This document shows, piece by piece, positions 16,430-25,724 of a stretch of 52,010 bases of DNA. The stretch lies in the NCBI GenBank assembly GCA_963650915.1, contig CAVJMJ010000017.1:1-52010 (forward strand). The letters are read 5' to 3'. A program made the position numbers and the translations under genes. This DNA is from UBA4636 sp963650915. GTDB taxonomy: Bacteria; Bacillota; Clostridia; Christensenellales; Borkfalkiaceae. Each line of letters opens with the position of its first letter. Position 1 is the stretch's first letter. Under the pieces are notes generated by a model. It made no database searches. It saw only the letters and a list, made by a program, of their open reading frames with translations, and had not been told where the DNA came from.

Positions 16430-17075
16430 TCATCACACGAAAGCCTTCACCCGGTAGGGGAAGGTGGCAGTCGAAGACTGACGGATGAGGTTGGACGGTT
16501 GATATAATTGTAAAGTTTATCATATACTGTACACCCTCATTTAGTCATGTTGAGCGGAACGCAGTGTAGTCGAAACATCTAGGCGTAGCCGCATAAGGAA
16601 ATAAAAATAAAACACCTCATCCGTCATTTTCTTGCGAAAATGCCACCTTCCACCTCGGTCTTACGACCTTCGGGCTACGGCTACAAACAGCGCACTGTGT
16701 TATCCGCTTAACGCCTACGCACCTCCTCCGAGGAGAAGGTAAATGCGGTCGGCAAATTATATAAATGCGCCTTACGGCTAGATCCTTCGACAGGCTCAGG
16801 ATGACCTGTAGGGAGGCAAAAGCGGTATGAAAGGCTTCACCACACGAAAGCCTTCACCTGGTAGGGGAAGGGAGACCACTTGTGGTGGATGAGGTTGGAA
16901 AGTTAATATATGCGTTACAGTTATATATACCGTCCAACCTCCTTAGTTGCTACGTTGACAACCCCACCTCGGCTATTTAAGCCTCGGGCTACGGCTACGG
17001 ACAACACACTGTGTTATCCGCTTAACGCCTTCGCACCCCTTAGTAAGGGGAATTGCCCTACCAGGTGAAGGCTAA
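16430..17075. repeat. Mosaic repeat block
   Basis: No gene is seen. Palindrome slots hold CAGTC-GAA-GACTG near 16457, CATTTTCTTGCGAAAATG near 16625 and ACCAC-TTG-TGGT near 16873. The GTCATGTTGAGCG motif lies at about 16543-16583 and the HPELVEGS-type motif, reversed, at about 16765-16810. The ACTGTG hairpin appears as a hybrid (left arm AAACAGC, right arm GTGTTATCC) at 16685-16705 and as the GGACAACAC type at 16999-17019. Confidence 0.8.
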
Positions 17076-17146
17076 TAACACCAAAAACAACACCAAAAAT
17101 TTAGATAAATTACAACACTAAAAAACAATACGGCAGGAGAAAAATT

Positions 17147-18958
17147 ATGCTGAAAGTAGTTTTTACAAGAAAGAATTTAATTGCCATCGCGTTAAGCTGT
17201 CTTTACTCGTTTTTAATGGTATTCGTCGGCTTTTGCATTGACGGCTCGTATGCGTTTATGAGTGCTAAAAACCCCATAAATCGTCTTGCGGTTTCGATAG
17301 GACTTACCGTCGTAACGCCCACGCTGGCGGGTTACGTCGCGTTAGGGCTTTTGGCACTGTTTATTTCCGTTGCCGTTTCCGCTATTATTTACGAGCGCAG
17401 AGTCTTCGTGGTTTCGGGTAAAAATCCCCATTCCCCGAAGTCTATTATGTGGTACGTTATAACCTTTTTGGGTTGCATCGTGCTTTCTCTCGGCGTCGGC
17501 ACACTCATTCAAAGCCCGCTAAGCAAGGAAAATTTAGGCGTTTTATACACCTTTATTTGGAATTCTTTGGCACTTTCGCTTTTAATTTACGTAATATTGT
17601 TTATCGGCATCGGCGCGGTGGTTATGCTTATAACCAACTTTTTGCTCGTTGATAAGCCGTTTAGATTCTTTTCAAACGAAGACGAACCCGTTTTTGACGA
17701 CGACGATATAAATCACGACATTTCGGGGAGTTTCGACGTCGATCAAGACACCAACGTCAATAACGGAGTTTCGGGCGGTAACGGCTCCGGCTCCTCGGGC
17801 GGTGGCGGTGAAGGCGACGACGGCGACGGCAGCGTGGTTGCAAAATCGGCTCAACTCGACGATAGGGAAAAGGTATTCCCCGAACTATGCAACGTCGACG
17901 AAAAGTACGAAGGTTACGACGCCGTTCCCGTTAAATCGGACGAGGTTACTTTGCAACAACTTGCCGACGGCTTTAGAAATTATCTTGCCAAAAACTTGAA
18001 ATTGTACTTCGATATCGATACTATTCGTTTCTTTATCGCAGGGTTCGGTGCCTCTCACTTTGAAATTTTGGAAGGTTTGTCGGGTACAGGTAAATCGTCG
18101 CTTCCGAGGTATTTTTGCGAGTACGTCGGCGGTAAGGTTTTGTTCATGCCCGTTCAGGCAACCTGGCGTGATAAATCGAGTATTTTGGGCTTCTTTAACG
18201 AATTTTCTCAAACTTACTCGGAAACGGAATTTTTGATCAATCTTTACGAATCCAACTTCGGTACGGACGAAATCAACGTGTACGTACTCGACGAAATGAA
18301 CATTTCACGTGTCGAATATTACTTTGCCGACCTTTTGTCCGTTCTCGAATACCCCGTTAAAGATTGGAAGATTAAGATTATGAACGTTCCGCATACCTTC
18401 GTTCCTCCTATTAAACTCGAAGACGGCTACGTCAGAATCCCCGAAAACAGTTACTTCGTCGGAACCGCAAACCGCGACGACTCCACTTTCACCATTACCG
18501 ATAAAGTTTACGACCGTGCCATAACTATTAACTTTGAAACTCACAACGAACCTTTTACCGTTACGGAAGAAGTCAATTCGATTAAACTTTCCGGCAGTTA
18601 CCTCAAAGGTTTGTACGACGAGGCAAAGGCACAGGATAAAGGGCTTAACCCCGAAGATAAAGAAAAACTCAGAAGAGTGCTCGACTTCGTTTATTCTAAA
18701 TTCGACCTTACCATCGGTAACCGTATTTTGAACCAGATTTCCGAAGTCGTTCCCGTTTTCGTCGCCGCCGGCGGTAAAAAAGAGGACACTATTGACTTCA
18801 TGCTTTGCAAAAAATTGTTTGCTAAACTCGAAGGTCGCTTCGAAGATTACGTAAAATCCGCACTCAACGAAACGTTGGACGTTTTGGCAGACGTTTACGG
18901 CACGGGCGTTTTGTTCCGTAGCGAAGCGGTTATCAAAAAAATTGAAAGAACGCTTTAA
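17147..18958 (+). CDS. Membrane-anchored McrB-like AAA+ ATPase (603 aa)
   Basis: AAA+ motor of the McrB/dynein-related (AAA_5) type attached to the membrane. Start ATG at 17147, with AGGAG 8 bases upstream. Four hydrophobic segments in the first ~165 residues, then an acidic and Gly/Ser-rich linker (about 180-225). The ATPase follows: Walker A in EGLSGTGKSSLPR (about 308-320), Walker B VYVLDEMN (about 377), and the sensor-like GTANRDDSTFTITDKVYDRA (about 438-457). McrB proteins normally drive a McrC-type nuclease or another effector. The next gene product may be that partner. The membrane fusion is unusual for restriction systems and points to a surface, transport or defence role that I cannot specify. 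Confidence 0.8.
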   Translation: MLKVVFTRKNLIAIALSCLYSFLMVFVGFCIDGSYAFMSAKNPINRLAVSIGLTVVTPTLAGYVALGLLALFISVAVSAIIYERRVFVVSGKNPHSPKSIMWYVITFLGCIVLSLGVGTLIQSPLSKENLGVLYTFIWNSLALSLLIYVILFIGIGAVVMLITNFLLVDKPFRFFSNEDEPVFDDDDINHDISGSFDVDQDTNVNNGVSGGNGSGSSGGGGEGDDGDGSVVAKSAQLDDREKVFPELCNVDEKYEGYDAVPVKSDEVTLQQLADGFRNYLAKNLKLYFDIDTIRFFIAGFGASHFEILEGLSGTGKSSLPRYFCEYVGGKVLFMPVQATWRDKSSILGFFNEFSQTYSETEFLINLYESNFGTDEINVYVLDEMNISRVEYYFADLLSVLEYPVKDWKIKIMNVPHTFVPPIKLEDGYVRIPENSYFVGTANRDDSTFTITDKVYDRAITINFETHNEPFTVTEEVNSIKLSGSYLKGLYDEAKAQDKGLNPEDKEKLRRVLDFVYSKFDLTIGNRILNQISEVVPVFVAAGGKKEDTIDFMLCKKLFAKLEGRFEDYVKSALNETLDVLADVYGTGVLFRSEAVIKKIERTL

Positions 18959-18974
18959 TAAGTAAGGATTTAAT

Positions 18975-19345
18975 AAGTAAGGATTGGGAAAATATATAGC
19001 CAACCTCTATATAACAATCCTCCCTGATTTGCCGACGCAAATCTTCTCCCCTTTGCACAAGGGAGGCTGACAAGGAACGGCAAATTATATAATATGCGCG
19101 GCTTTGCCGCTAGATCCTTCGACAGGCTCAGGATGACCTGTGGAAAGGCTACACCACACAAAAGCCTTCTACCTTACGAAAGCCTTCTACCTTACGAAAG
19201 CCTTCTACCTTACGAAAGCCTTCGCACCCCTTAGCAAGGGGAATTGCCCTACCGGGTGAAGCCTGACAAGGATTGGAAAATTATATAATGTGCGCGGCTT
19301 TGCCGATAGATCCTTCGACAGGCTCAGGATGACCTGCGGAAAGGC
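18975..19345. repeat. Mosaic repeats inside the AAA/ABC gene run
   Basis: No gene is seen between 18959 and 19418. GATTTGC-CGAC-GCAAATC (perfect stem) lies near 19025 in the palindrome slot. HPELVEGS-type motifs, reversed, lie at about 19105-19142 and 19298-19340, each following a TATATAAT linker. A short phrase, CCTTCTACCTTACGAAAG, is tandemly repeated three times at about 19162-19220. Confidence 0.8.
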
Positions 19346-19418
19346 AAAAGCGAAACAAAAACATCGAGCCGATACAAAACATCGGACAGATACGAAATAA
19401 ACGAACCGATATAAAATT

Positions 19419-20678
19419 ATGAAAAATCAATTATTACAACCGAGCGAAATAAGAAGTCAACTTGACGATTTTGCTTCAAAATATCCGAAATTCGACGATT
19501 ATTACGCTTTCATAGACAAACTTAATATCGGGTCTTTGCAAGAAGTCGTTTGCGAAAGAGACAGGGAGTATTTGCGGAAAATTTCCACGATGCTTCAAAT
19601 TATCATGTCGATAAGTTCTCATCCGCATATTGCCAACCGCAGAGAGGAAATCGTTACCCGTATCGAACAAGCCGAACAACTCAGCAACGAAGATTTTTCA
19701 CGCGTTTTAAAAGACGGAAGTTTATGGAAACGTTACGACCTTAAACTCGTTCCCGAAAACGTTTATTACCACCAGAACGTCGACGAACTCGTTATTTACG
19801 AAAACCGTTTTATATGCCACGTTCTCGATCTCATCGAAAAGGAAATAAACGATTACGTAAACTTGTACGTAAAAATGCTTCCTTCCTTAAAAAACGGTAT
19901 TTTGCCGAGTTTGGACAGTTCGCGACCCAAAAGGCTTCTTACGTACGCCGAACTTTTAAAGCGTAAAGTTACCTACCTTAAAAACACCTATTTTTACAAG
20001 GAAGTTTCAAAGGCAAAAAAAATAACGGGCACGGTGTCGCGTACCAATATTTTGCTTAAAGACAATCTTTACGGCAGGGTGTACAGATTCTACAAAGAAA
20101 ATCTTTTATCCGACGAAAAGACGATATCGTTGCGCATTTTGTACGATTATTTTACCGCACTTTCTTTAAAAGAACTGCATGCGAGAGGTTTTAAACTTAC
20201 CGCTCAAACGGAAAAAGAAATAACCTTCGCTACCGATATAATAACCCTTAATATGTCTTTTTTTGAAGGCTCGAGGGAAATGAAGTTTGACCTTTCTTTA
20301 AATCAAGGCGGAATTACTTCTAAAAAACTTTTGATTTTTTCCCTTTCTCCGTCCTTTTCCGACGTGGAAAAGGTACCGCAAGGCTATGACGACGTGTCCG
20401 TTCTGTCTTGCTTCGGCTCGGCTCGTTTTAATAAAAAAGCGGGAAGCTACGACCAAATTTATCCCGAAACGGTCATCGTTAAAAATTACTTTGACGAAAT
20501 CGTCGGCACGGTTAAATCGGATATGGAAGTTTACGCCCGCTATTGTCCCGTTTGCAGAGAACGGTCGCCTATATTTAACGACGAAATTTACTCTTGCCCT
20601 CGTTGCGGTTCCCGTTACGCTTTCTGTAAAAGCGGTGACGGCGACGCCGTGTGGTTTGTAAGGCTCGGGGAGGTGTAG
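19419..20678 (+). CDS. Zinc-ribbon protein, possible DUF2357/McrC-like partner (419 aa)
   Basis: Unknown function. It follows the McrB-like ATPase and is coupled to the ABC ATPase gene. The N-terminal half is helical and charged. A segment at about 105-150 (LKLVPENVYYHQNVDELV, then IYENRFICHVLDLI) resembles the ENRF region of DUF2357/McrC-like proteins, which usually accompany McrB-type ATPases; this match is by eye only. The C-terminus carries CPVC and CPRC about 14 residues apart (about 376-396), a zinc ribbon, instead of an evident PD-(D/E)xK nuclease. ATG at 19419 has no clear Shine-Dalgarno. It might be an adaptor linking the ATPase to substrates or nucleic acid. Confidence 0.65.
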   Translation: MKNQLLQPSEIRSQLDDFASKYPKFDDYYAFIDKLNIGSLQEVVCERDREYLRKISTMLQIIMSISSHPHIANRREEIVTRIEQAEQLSNEDFSRVLKDGSLWKRYDLKLVPENVYYHQNVDELVIYENRFICHVLDLIEKEINDYVNLYVKMLPSLKNGILPSLDSSRPKRLLTYAELLKRKVTYLKNTYFYKEVSKAKKITGTVSRTNILLKDNLYGRVYRFYKENLLSDEKTISLRILYDYFTALSLKELHARGFKLTAQTEKEITFATDIITLNMSFFEGSREMKFDLSLNQGGITSKKLLIFSLSPSFSDVEKVPQGYDDVSVLSCFGSARFNKKAGSYDQIYPETVIVKNYFDEIVGTVKSDMEVYARYCPVCRERSPIFNDEIYSCPRCGSRYAFCKSGDGDAVWFVRLGEV

Positions 20679-20685
20679 TGTTTTT

Positions 20686-21471
20686 ATGGCAACTGAAAAA
20701 AATCAATTAAACGCGAACACTAACGTGCAAAACACCGCAGAGAGCGAATACGCCATCGAAATAAAAGATCTTTACAAGGCTTACGGCGAAAAGAAGGTCT
20801 TAAAAGGGCTTAACCTTCAGGTAAAAAGGGGAGAACTTTTCGGCTTTATCGGTAAAAACGGTATAGGTAAGTCAACGACTATCGACTGCATGATAGGTTC
20901 CAAAAAATTCGACCGAGGAACGATTACCCTCGACGGTTTCGACATAACCCTCGACCCTTTGGACGCAAAAGCGACCTTCGGGTACGTCGCGAGCGAGCCT
21001 TCTTGTTACGACGTGATGACCGGCTACGACTTTTTAGAATTTATCGCAAGTATCTATAAGGTTACCGAGGGCGATTTCGTAAGAAATTACCGCTATCTGT
21101 GCGGAAGATTGAAGTTGAATTTGAGCGAACTCGATAACCGTATATCCAATTACTCTCACGGTATGAAGCAAAAACTCTGCCTTGCCGGCAGTTTGCTTTA
21201 TAACCCCGATATCTGGATTTTGGACGAGCCTACCGTCGGCCTCGACATTATGGCGGTGGAAGAACTTAAAAAAATGATGCGCGAATACGCAAATCACGGA
21301 AAAACCGTTTTCGTAACTTCGCACAACATCGATTTGGTCAGCCGTATTTGCGACAGAGTCGCAATTATTAACGACGGGAAAGTCGCCGCCATGTACGACC
21401 TTAACAAGGAACCCAACCGCAGAATTCAACTTCCTCGTATTTTTATGAACATTTACGGCGAAGAAGTTTAA
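20686..21471 (+). CDS. ABC transporter ATP-binding protein (261 aa)
   Basis: ATPase subunit of an ABC exporter, with the membrane subunit encoded at 21591. Walker A is GKNGIGKST (about 57-65), the signature is SHGMKQK (about 157), Walker B is WILDEPT (about 176-182), and the switch His is in VTSHN (about 210). The atypical SHGMKQK signature is common in CcmA/BcrA-type exporters of lipids, peptides or polysaccharide. A ~20-residue Asn/Gln-rich N-terminal extension precedes the domain. GGGGAGGTG overlaps the end of the previous gene and the start is only 7 bases after its stop, so translation is probably coupled. Confidence 0.9.
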   Translation: MATEKNQLNANTNVQNTAESEYAIEIKDLYKAYGEKKVLKGLNLQVKRGELFGFIGKNGIGKSTTIDCMIGSKKFDRGTITLDGFDITLDPLDAKATFGYVASEPSCYDVMTGYDFLEFIASIYKVTEGDFVRNYRYLCGRLKLNLSELDNRISNYSHGMKQKLCLAGSLLYNPDIWILDEPTVGLDIMAVEELKKMMREYANHGKTVFVTSHNIDLVSRICDRVAIINDGKVAAMYDLNKEPNRRIQLPRIFMNIYGEEV

Positions 21472-21494
21472 TTAAGGACGAAGAATTATATAGA

Positions 21495-21548
21495 AACAAT
21501 TCCCCCTGATTTGCTAACGTAAATCACCCTTTATACAAGGGAAAGGCG
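21495..21548 (+). repeat. Mosaic repeat fragment between ABC ATPase and permease genes
   Basis: A palindrome-slot module, GATTTGC-TAAC-GTAAATC flanked by CCCCT and CCCTTTATACAAGGG, sits in the 119-base gap inside the operon. It resembles the module near 19020 with one stem mismatch. It shows that repeats can enter transcribed spacers. Confidence 0.65.
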
Positions 21549-21590
21549 AAAACGGGCGGAAAAAGATATAAAAAATAAAAAAGGAACAAA

Positions 21591-23183
21591 ATGCTTAACT
21601 TACTGTTAAAAGACTTCAAAATGATGCTCGGAAGTAAGCAGAGTTTATCCCAAAGGATGATTTCTGCCATTTTTACCGTGCTGTTTTTCGGAGTCGTAGT
21701 CGTCGTTGAAGTATTTTTGTTCCGCACTATATTAAATACGATAAACAACATTAACGGTGCGTCTTTTGCTTTTTTAACCGTCTTTTTGTGCGTTACTGCG
21801 GTAATTATTACGGTAAGCAACCTTTTTAACGCAAAAAAGTTGTTCTTTGACGTTAAAGATATAGAACAGTTGTCGCCCCGTCCCGTTACCAACGGGCAGA
21901 TAATACTGTCTAAAATGTTGTTTTTATTCCTTATCCATTATGGTACATCTATACTTTTCGAGTACCCTATACTGTTTGCATACGGCGAAATGATCGGGAA
22001 GCCCCCCATATACTTTTTTACCGCGCTTTTTTATCCCGTCGCGACTTTTTTGTTTGAAGCGGGCGTCGCACTTTTACTGGTATATCCGTTGTGGCTTTTG
22101 TCAAATCTTTTAGATAAGCACTTTTTGGTAAAACTTATTCTGTCGTTTGCTATAATACTCGGTCTTTCTTTTGCGTATTCCTACGTTTTGGACGTGTTTA
22201 TAAAACTCGTTTCAAAAAACGGACTTATTCTTTTGTTTTCGCAGGAATCCATTGCAAAGATGATAGCTTTCAAAAGCTACGCTTTTCCCGTAAACTTTTT
22301 AACGGATATTTTCGTCGGTAAAAGCGTGAGGGCGTTTTTCCCCTTTATCTTTATATCCGCAGGTATTTTCGGTATGGGCGTTGCGGTTTCGGTTTTTGCC
22401 TTTAACTATGTAAGAAACGTTCGAGTATACGGCACCGTAAAACCAAAAAAACACGCCTATAAGCCCGTTTCCGTTACAAAAGCGCTTATTAAAAAGGAAG
22501 TTACGCTTATTTGCAAAAACTCCGATTACGTCTTTTCCTTTACGGGGCTTTTGGTAGTTCAACCCGTTTTACTGACTTTCGTTATACGGTCGATGAACGC
22601 CGCCCTTTCGGCGGGTACCATACAATATTTTACGGCACTCGTCCCCGGGCTTATAAGTTACGTTGACATTCTTTTCGTAATGCTTTTTACGGTCGTTATA
22701 AATCAGGGTGCGAATTCTTACGTTACCATGGAAGAAAAAACGGTCAAAAACATGAAAACGATACCCGTTCCTTTTTCTAAGCAACTTTTTATAAAGGTCG
22801 CAATACCGTTTACGATGTCTTTAATTTCCCTTTTCGCATCGTCGCTCGTTCTCGTTTTGACGGCGGCGGTAACGGTTAAAACGGGGATTTTCGCATTTAT
22901 AGTATCACTTTTGTTACTCTTTGTTTTCGACGTCGTGTCTTTATGGGAAGAATTAAACATTCGACACGGCAAACCTCGTTCAAATTTCGCATCGTCGCTC
23001 GTTTGCTATTTATTGCCGATTTGTTACGCCGTCGTTGCCATACTTTTGTCGTATGAAAAAATATCGGACACTTTAACTTTACTCGGCGGTGTGGGTGCGA
23101 TAATCGTTCTCGGTGCCTTCCCCGTGTATTACGTTTTCAAAAACGCGGGTAAGTTGTTCCTCGGATTGGAGGCGATAAACTAA
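21591..23183 (+). CDS. ABC transporter membrane subunit (530 aa)
   Basis: Integral membrane partner of the ATPase at 20686. About 12 hydrophobic segments are spread along the protein, including YIDILFVMLFTVV-type helices in the second half. There are short charged loops and no extracellular domain large enough for an enzyme. A charged loop near residues 275-300 (VYGTVKPKKHAYKPVSVTKALIK) separates two halves, so the polypeptide may itself be a two-bundle exporter of the ABC-2 kind. AAGGA precedes the ATG at 21591. The stop abuts the next gene's ATG. Substrate unknown; neighbouring exported proteins suggest a role at the cell surface. Confidence 0.8.
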   Translation: MLNLLLKDFKMMLGSKQSLSQRMISAIFTVLFFGVVVVVEVFLFRTILNTINNINGASFAFLTVFLCVTAVIITVSNLFNAKKLFFDVKDIEQLSPRPVTNGQIILSKMLFLFLIHYGTSILFEYPILFAYGEMIGKPPIYFFTALFYPVATFLFEAGVALLLVYPLWLLSNLLDKHFLVKLILSFAIILGLSFAYSYVLDVFIKLVSKNGLILLFSQESIAKMIAFKSYAFPVNFLTDIFVGKSVRAFFPFIFISAGIFGMGVAVSVFAFNYVRNVRVYGTVKPKKHAYKPVSVTKALIKKEVTLICKNSDYVFSFTGLLVVQPVLLTFVIRSMNAALSAGTIQYFTALVPGLISYVDILFVMLFTVVINQGANSYVTMEEKTVKNMKTIPVPFSKQLFIKVAIPFTMSLISLFASSLVLVLTAAVTVKTGIFAFIVSLLLLFVFDVVSLWEELNIRHGKPRSNFASSLVCYLLPICYAVVAILLSYEKISDTLTLLGGVGAIIVLGAFPVYYVFKNAGKLFLGLEAIN

Positions 23184-25724
23184 ATGAAAAAGAAAAATCT
23201 TTTGATACTTTTATTGATTCCTTTCCTCGTTTCCACAATGACTATAGTTACCGTAAACGTAACGTACAATACGGTAGACGCAGATATTTCCTTTATAGAA
23301 TGGTCGTTTGACGATATCGAAGCAAGAAAGGTTTCCGACAACCTTTACCCTCTGTCGGCAAAGGGCGTAAACCAACGCCACACCGACGTCGGAAAGGGCA
23401 ACGAACTTACCTGGTCGGTTAAAAATTCCGACGAAGCGACTACCGCACACGCCGAAATCACTCAACAAAACGGGTCGTTTTACCTTAAAGCCCTTTCGGA
23501 CGGCGAAGCGGTCGTAACGTGCTCGAACGTAAAGGGCAACGTCAGTCGTAGTTTCAAACTTATAGTTTACACTAACGGCGCAGTCATTATCGACGCATCG
23601 AATCCGTCCTCGAACTACGGAAAAATCGATCAGACGAGGTACTTCGGGCAATACGATTTAACCTCGTCGACTGAAAAAACGCAGGCAACTTTCGGCGTTA
23701 CGGTAAAACTTATTCCCGAAAGTCTAAAGGACGCAAACCCAGTAATTTCTTTTTCCGAAAACCTCTTTGTAGATCTTTCTTTCGACGGCGGTAAGGCAGA
23801 AAACGGCGGATACACTTCAAAGGGTACGGTGTCGATAAAAAGTGAAGGCGATTCCTTTATTTCCGTCAAAACAGATATCGACGGCGACGGAATAAACGGC
23901 GGAGAGTTTTCCTTTTCGGTGGTGAAAGACGGCGTCAACGTTTATACTTACGACGACCTTTTGTATTGCACCAACAGATCTGAAAACGGCGAAATCGTCG
24001 TATTACAAAAGTCTTTCGAGTCTTATAATTCTTACAGACAATCAACCGATTCTTCTTCGGAATGTTTCGGTTATCCAGATAGTAACGGAAAATTTAAGTT
24101 TTCCGTCGACGACGGAACGTTATATAAATTTAATACAAAATACAATCACGAATACCTCGATCAATGGAACAAACAAAATCCCGATAAACGTGTCGAACCA
24201 GTCGTTTACGCGGCGTTAAGGGTTCAAAAGGACTTTTACGGCAACGGCTACGGGCTTAACTTCCATAATCTTACATACCCCACCAAGACTACCGAGCAGG
24301 GCGGAACGGTTATCCCCACTCTCGGCGAAAACGATATTTTCAGAGGACCTTTGCCCTTCTATACGGTAGGCAATCCTTCCTCTTCGGGGGCGGACGGTAT
24401 GAACATAGTTACCGCTTACGGGCAGGACAATATAGGTTTTTACGTTGACGGCGACGGTATCACCGTAAACGACGTCAAAGTTCAAAATTGCGACGACGTG
24501 ACCGTTTTTAGTTTTTTGGAAACAGTCGGAACCGTGGTAGAGGTCGACGGCGATAACGTAACTTTAAAAAACATGCGCATGTCAAACGGCAAGCACGTTT
24601 TAAGAAGTTTCAGTTCTCAAAACTTAGTCGTAAGTAATTCCATGCTGTCTAACGCAATGAACTTTTTGTTCATAACGGGGGCTAACGAATACGTAAAAGT
24701 AAACGATTACAAAGACAATACTTTTACCACGCCCACACAAACGATTACTCAAAGTCTTAATAAATTTTTGACGGCGGAAAGCATTGCAAACTCGATTTTG
24801 AACGATTATCTCAACGGCAAGGTTGAGGAAACGGCAAAAGACGGAAAAACTTATTCCTTTAAGACCAAAGCGCAGATGAAAAAGATTTTGGAAGAACTCC
24901 AAAACGCACTCTCGGTAAATCTTTCGGAATATAAAGGAAGTACGGAACTTAAGGACTGTCTTTTTTATAGAAGCGGAATAGCCTCCGTTGCCTTCGAGTC
25001 GCTCTTTAACGGACCGTTTTTATACAGTTCGGCTTTGCCCACTTCGATTTCAACCTTCCTTAATTTATTTAACGGCGGTTTCATGCCGCAGAACGTTTCG
25101 GGTACGAGTTATCCCGTTACGGTTAACGTAAACGGCAACACTAAATTTTACGATTACAAGGCGTACAACAACCTTGACGTATCCGGGCTTATAAGCGAAA
25201 ATATTTCCACGATGGCGCAAAGACTCGGAAAAACTTATACCATCGACAATATATTCCCTATAAAATCCTTGCTTTCGGGCGAAGCCGTTTATTATGAAAA
25301 CGAAAACGTCAAATACGTCAATATACCCTTCGTTTATTACGGCGGCGGAAAGAATTATTCCCGTCTTACATTTAACGGGTTTACCGATAACCACGTAAAC
25401 GGCAGAATAAATTCCGACAACACTTTGGACGAACAAGCCGTTAAAAAGGTAAATCTTTTGGATAACTATCTCGATCTTCCCGTAGTCGATCCCGTAGGAT
25501 TTTTAGGCAAATTCCTTCCGCAGCAGATGCTCGATAAATACGGTATAGAGGTTGACGAAAACACTTTAATAAAAACCGTTACGATAGTCACGGGGTACGA
25601 GCCTTTCAAATTCGTTTTCCAAAAAGGCGACGGATATTTGTTCGGCGAATCCCCTAAAATAGAAGAAATGCAAGCGCTTGCAAAAACTCAAAGCGCCCTT
25701 AGTTTGGAGGTAGAAAATGCGTAA
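23184..25724 (+). CDS. Large exported beta-rich protein (846 aa)
   Basis: Unknown function. The start ATG at 23184 follows the preceding stop directly, with GGAGG 10-14 bases upstream. The N-terminus (KKKNLLILLLIPFLVSTMTIV) is a signal peptide or anchor; no lipobox is seen. Residues about 60-135 look like a bacterial Ig-like fold (LTWSVKNSDEATTAHAEI). The middle (about 415-500) has short regular units, such as GDNVTLKNMRMSNGKHVLRS, typical of a right-handed beta-helix. Such helices often bind or cut polysaccharide, but no catalytic residues can be named. The C-terminal third has no recognised domain. Being coupled to the exporter and the lipoprotein, it is probably part of one envelope-associated apparatus. 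Confidence 0.7.
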   Translation: MKKKNLLILLLIPFLVSTMTIVTVNVTYNTVDADISFIEWSFDDIEARKVSDNLYPLSAKGVNQRHTDVGKGNELTWSVKNSDEATTAHAEITQQNGSFYLKALSDGEAVVTCSNVKGNVSRSFKLIVYTNGAVIIDASNPSSNYGKIDQTRYFGQYDLTSSTEKTQATFGVTVKLIPESLKDANPVISFSENLFVDLSFDGGKAENGGYTSKGTVSIKSEGDSFISVKTDIDGDGINGGEFSFSVVKDGVNVYTYDDLLYCTNRSENGEIVVLQKSFESYNSYRQSTDSSSECFGYPDSNGKFKFSVDDGTLYKFNTKYNHEYLDQWNKQNPDKRVEPVVYAALRVQKDFYGNGYGLNFHNLTYPTKTTEQGGTVIPTLGENDIFRGPLPFYTVGNPSSSGADGMNIVTAYGQDNIGFYVDGDGITVNDVKVQNCDDVTVFSFLETVGTVVEVDGDNVTLKNMRMSNGKHVLRSFSSQNLVVSNSMLSNAMNFLFITGANEYVKVNDYKDNTFTTPTQTITQSLNKFLTAESIANSILNDYLNGKVEETAKDGKTYSFKTKAQMKKILEELQNALSVNLSEYKGSTELKDCLFYRSGIASVAFESLFNGPFLYSSALPTSISTFLNLFNGGFMPQNVSGTSYPVTVNVNGNTKFYDYKAYNNLDVSGLISENISTMAQRLGKTYTIDNIFPIKSLLSGEAVYYENENVKYVNIPFVYYGGGKNYSRLTFNGFTDNHVNGRINSDNTLDEQAVKKVNLLDNYLDLPVVDPVGFLGKFLPQQMLDKYGIEVDENTLIKTVTIVTGYEPFKFVFQKGDGYLFGESPKIEEMQALAKTQSALSLEVENA

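Noticed and set aside
16011..16523. Minus-strand ORF of 170 codons opposite the peptidase tail
   Set aside because: It is the antisense of the acidic repeat and gives a Phe/Ile/Val-rich repetitive peptide; no start signal.
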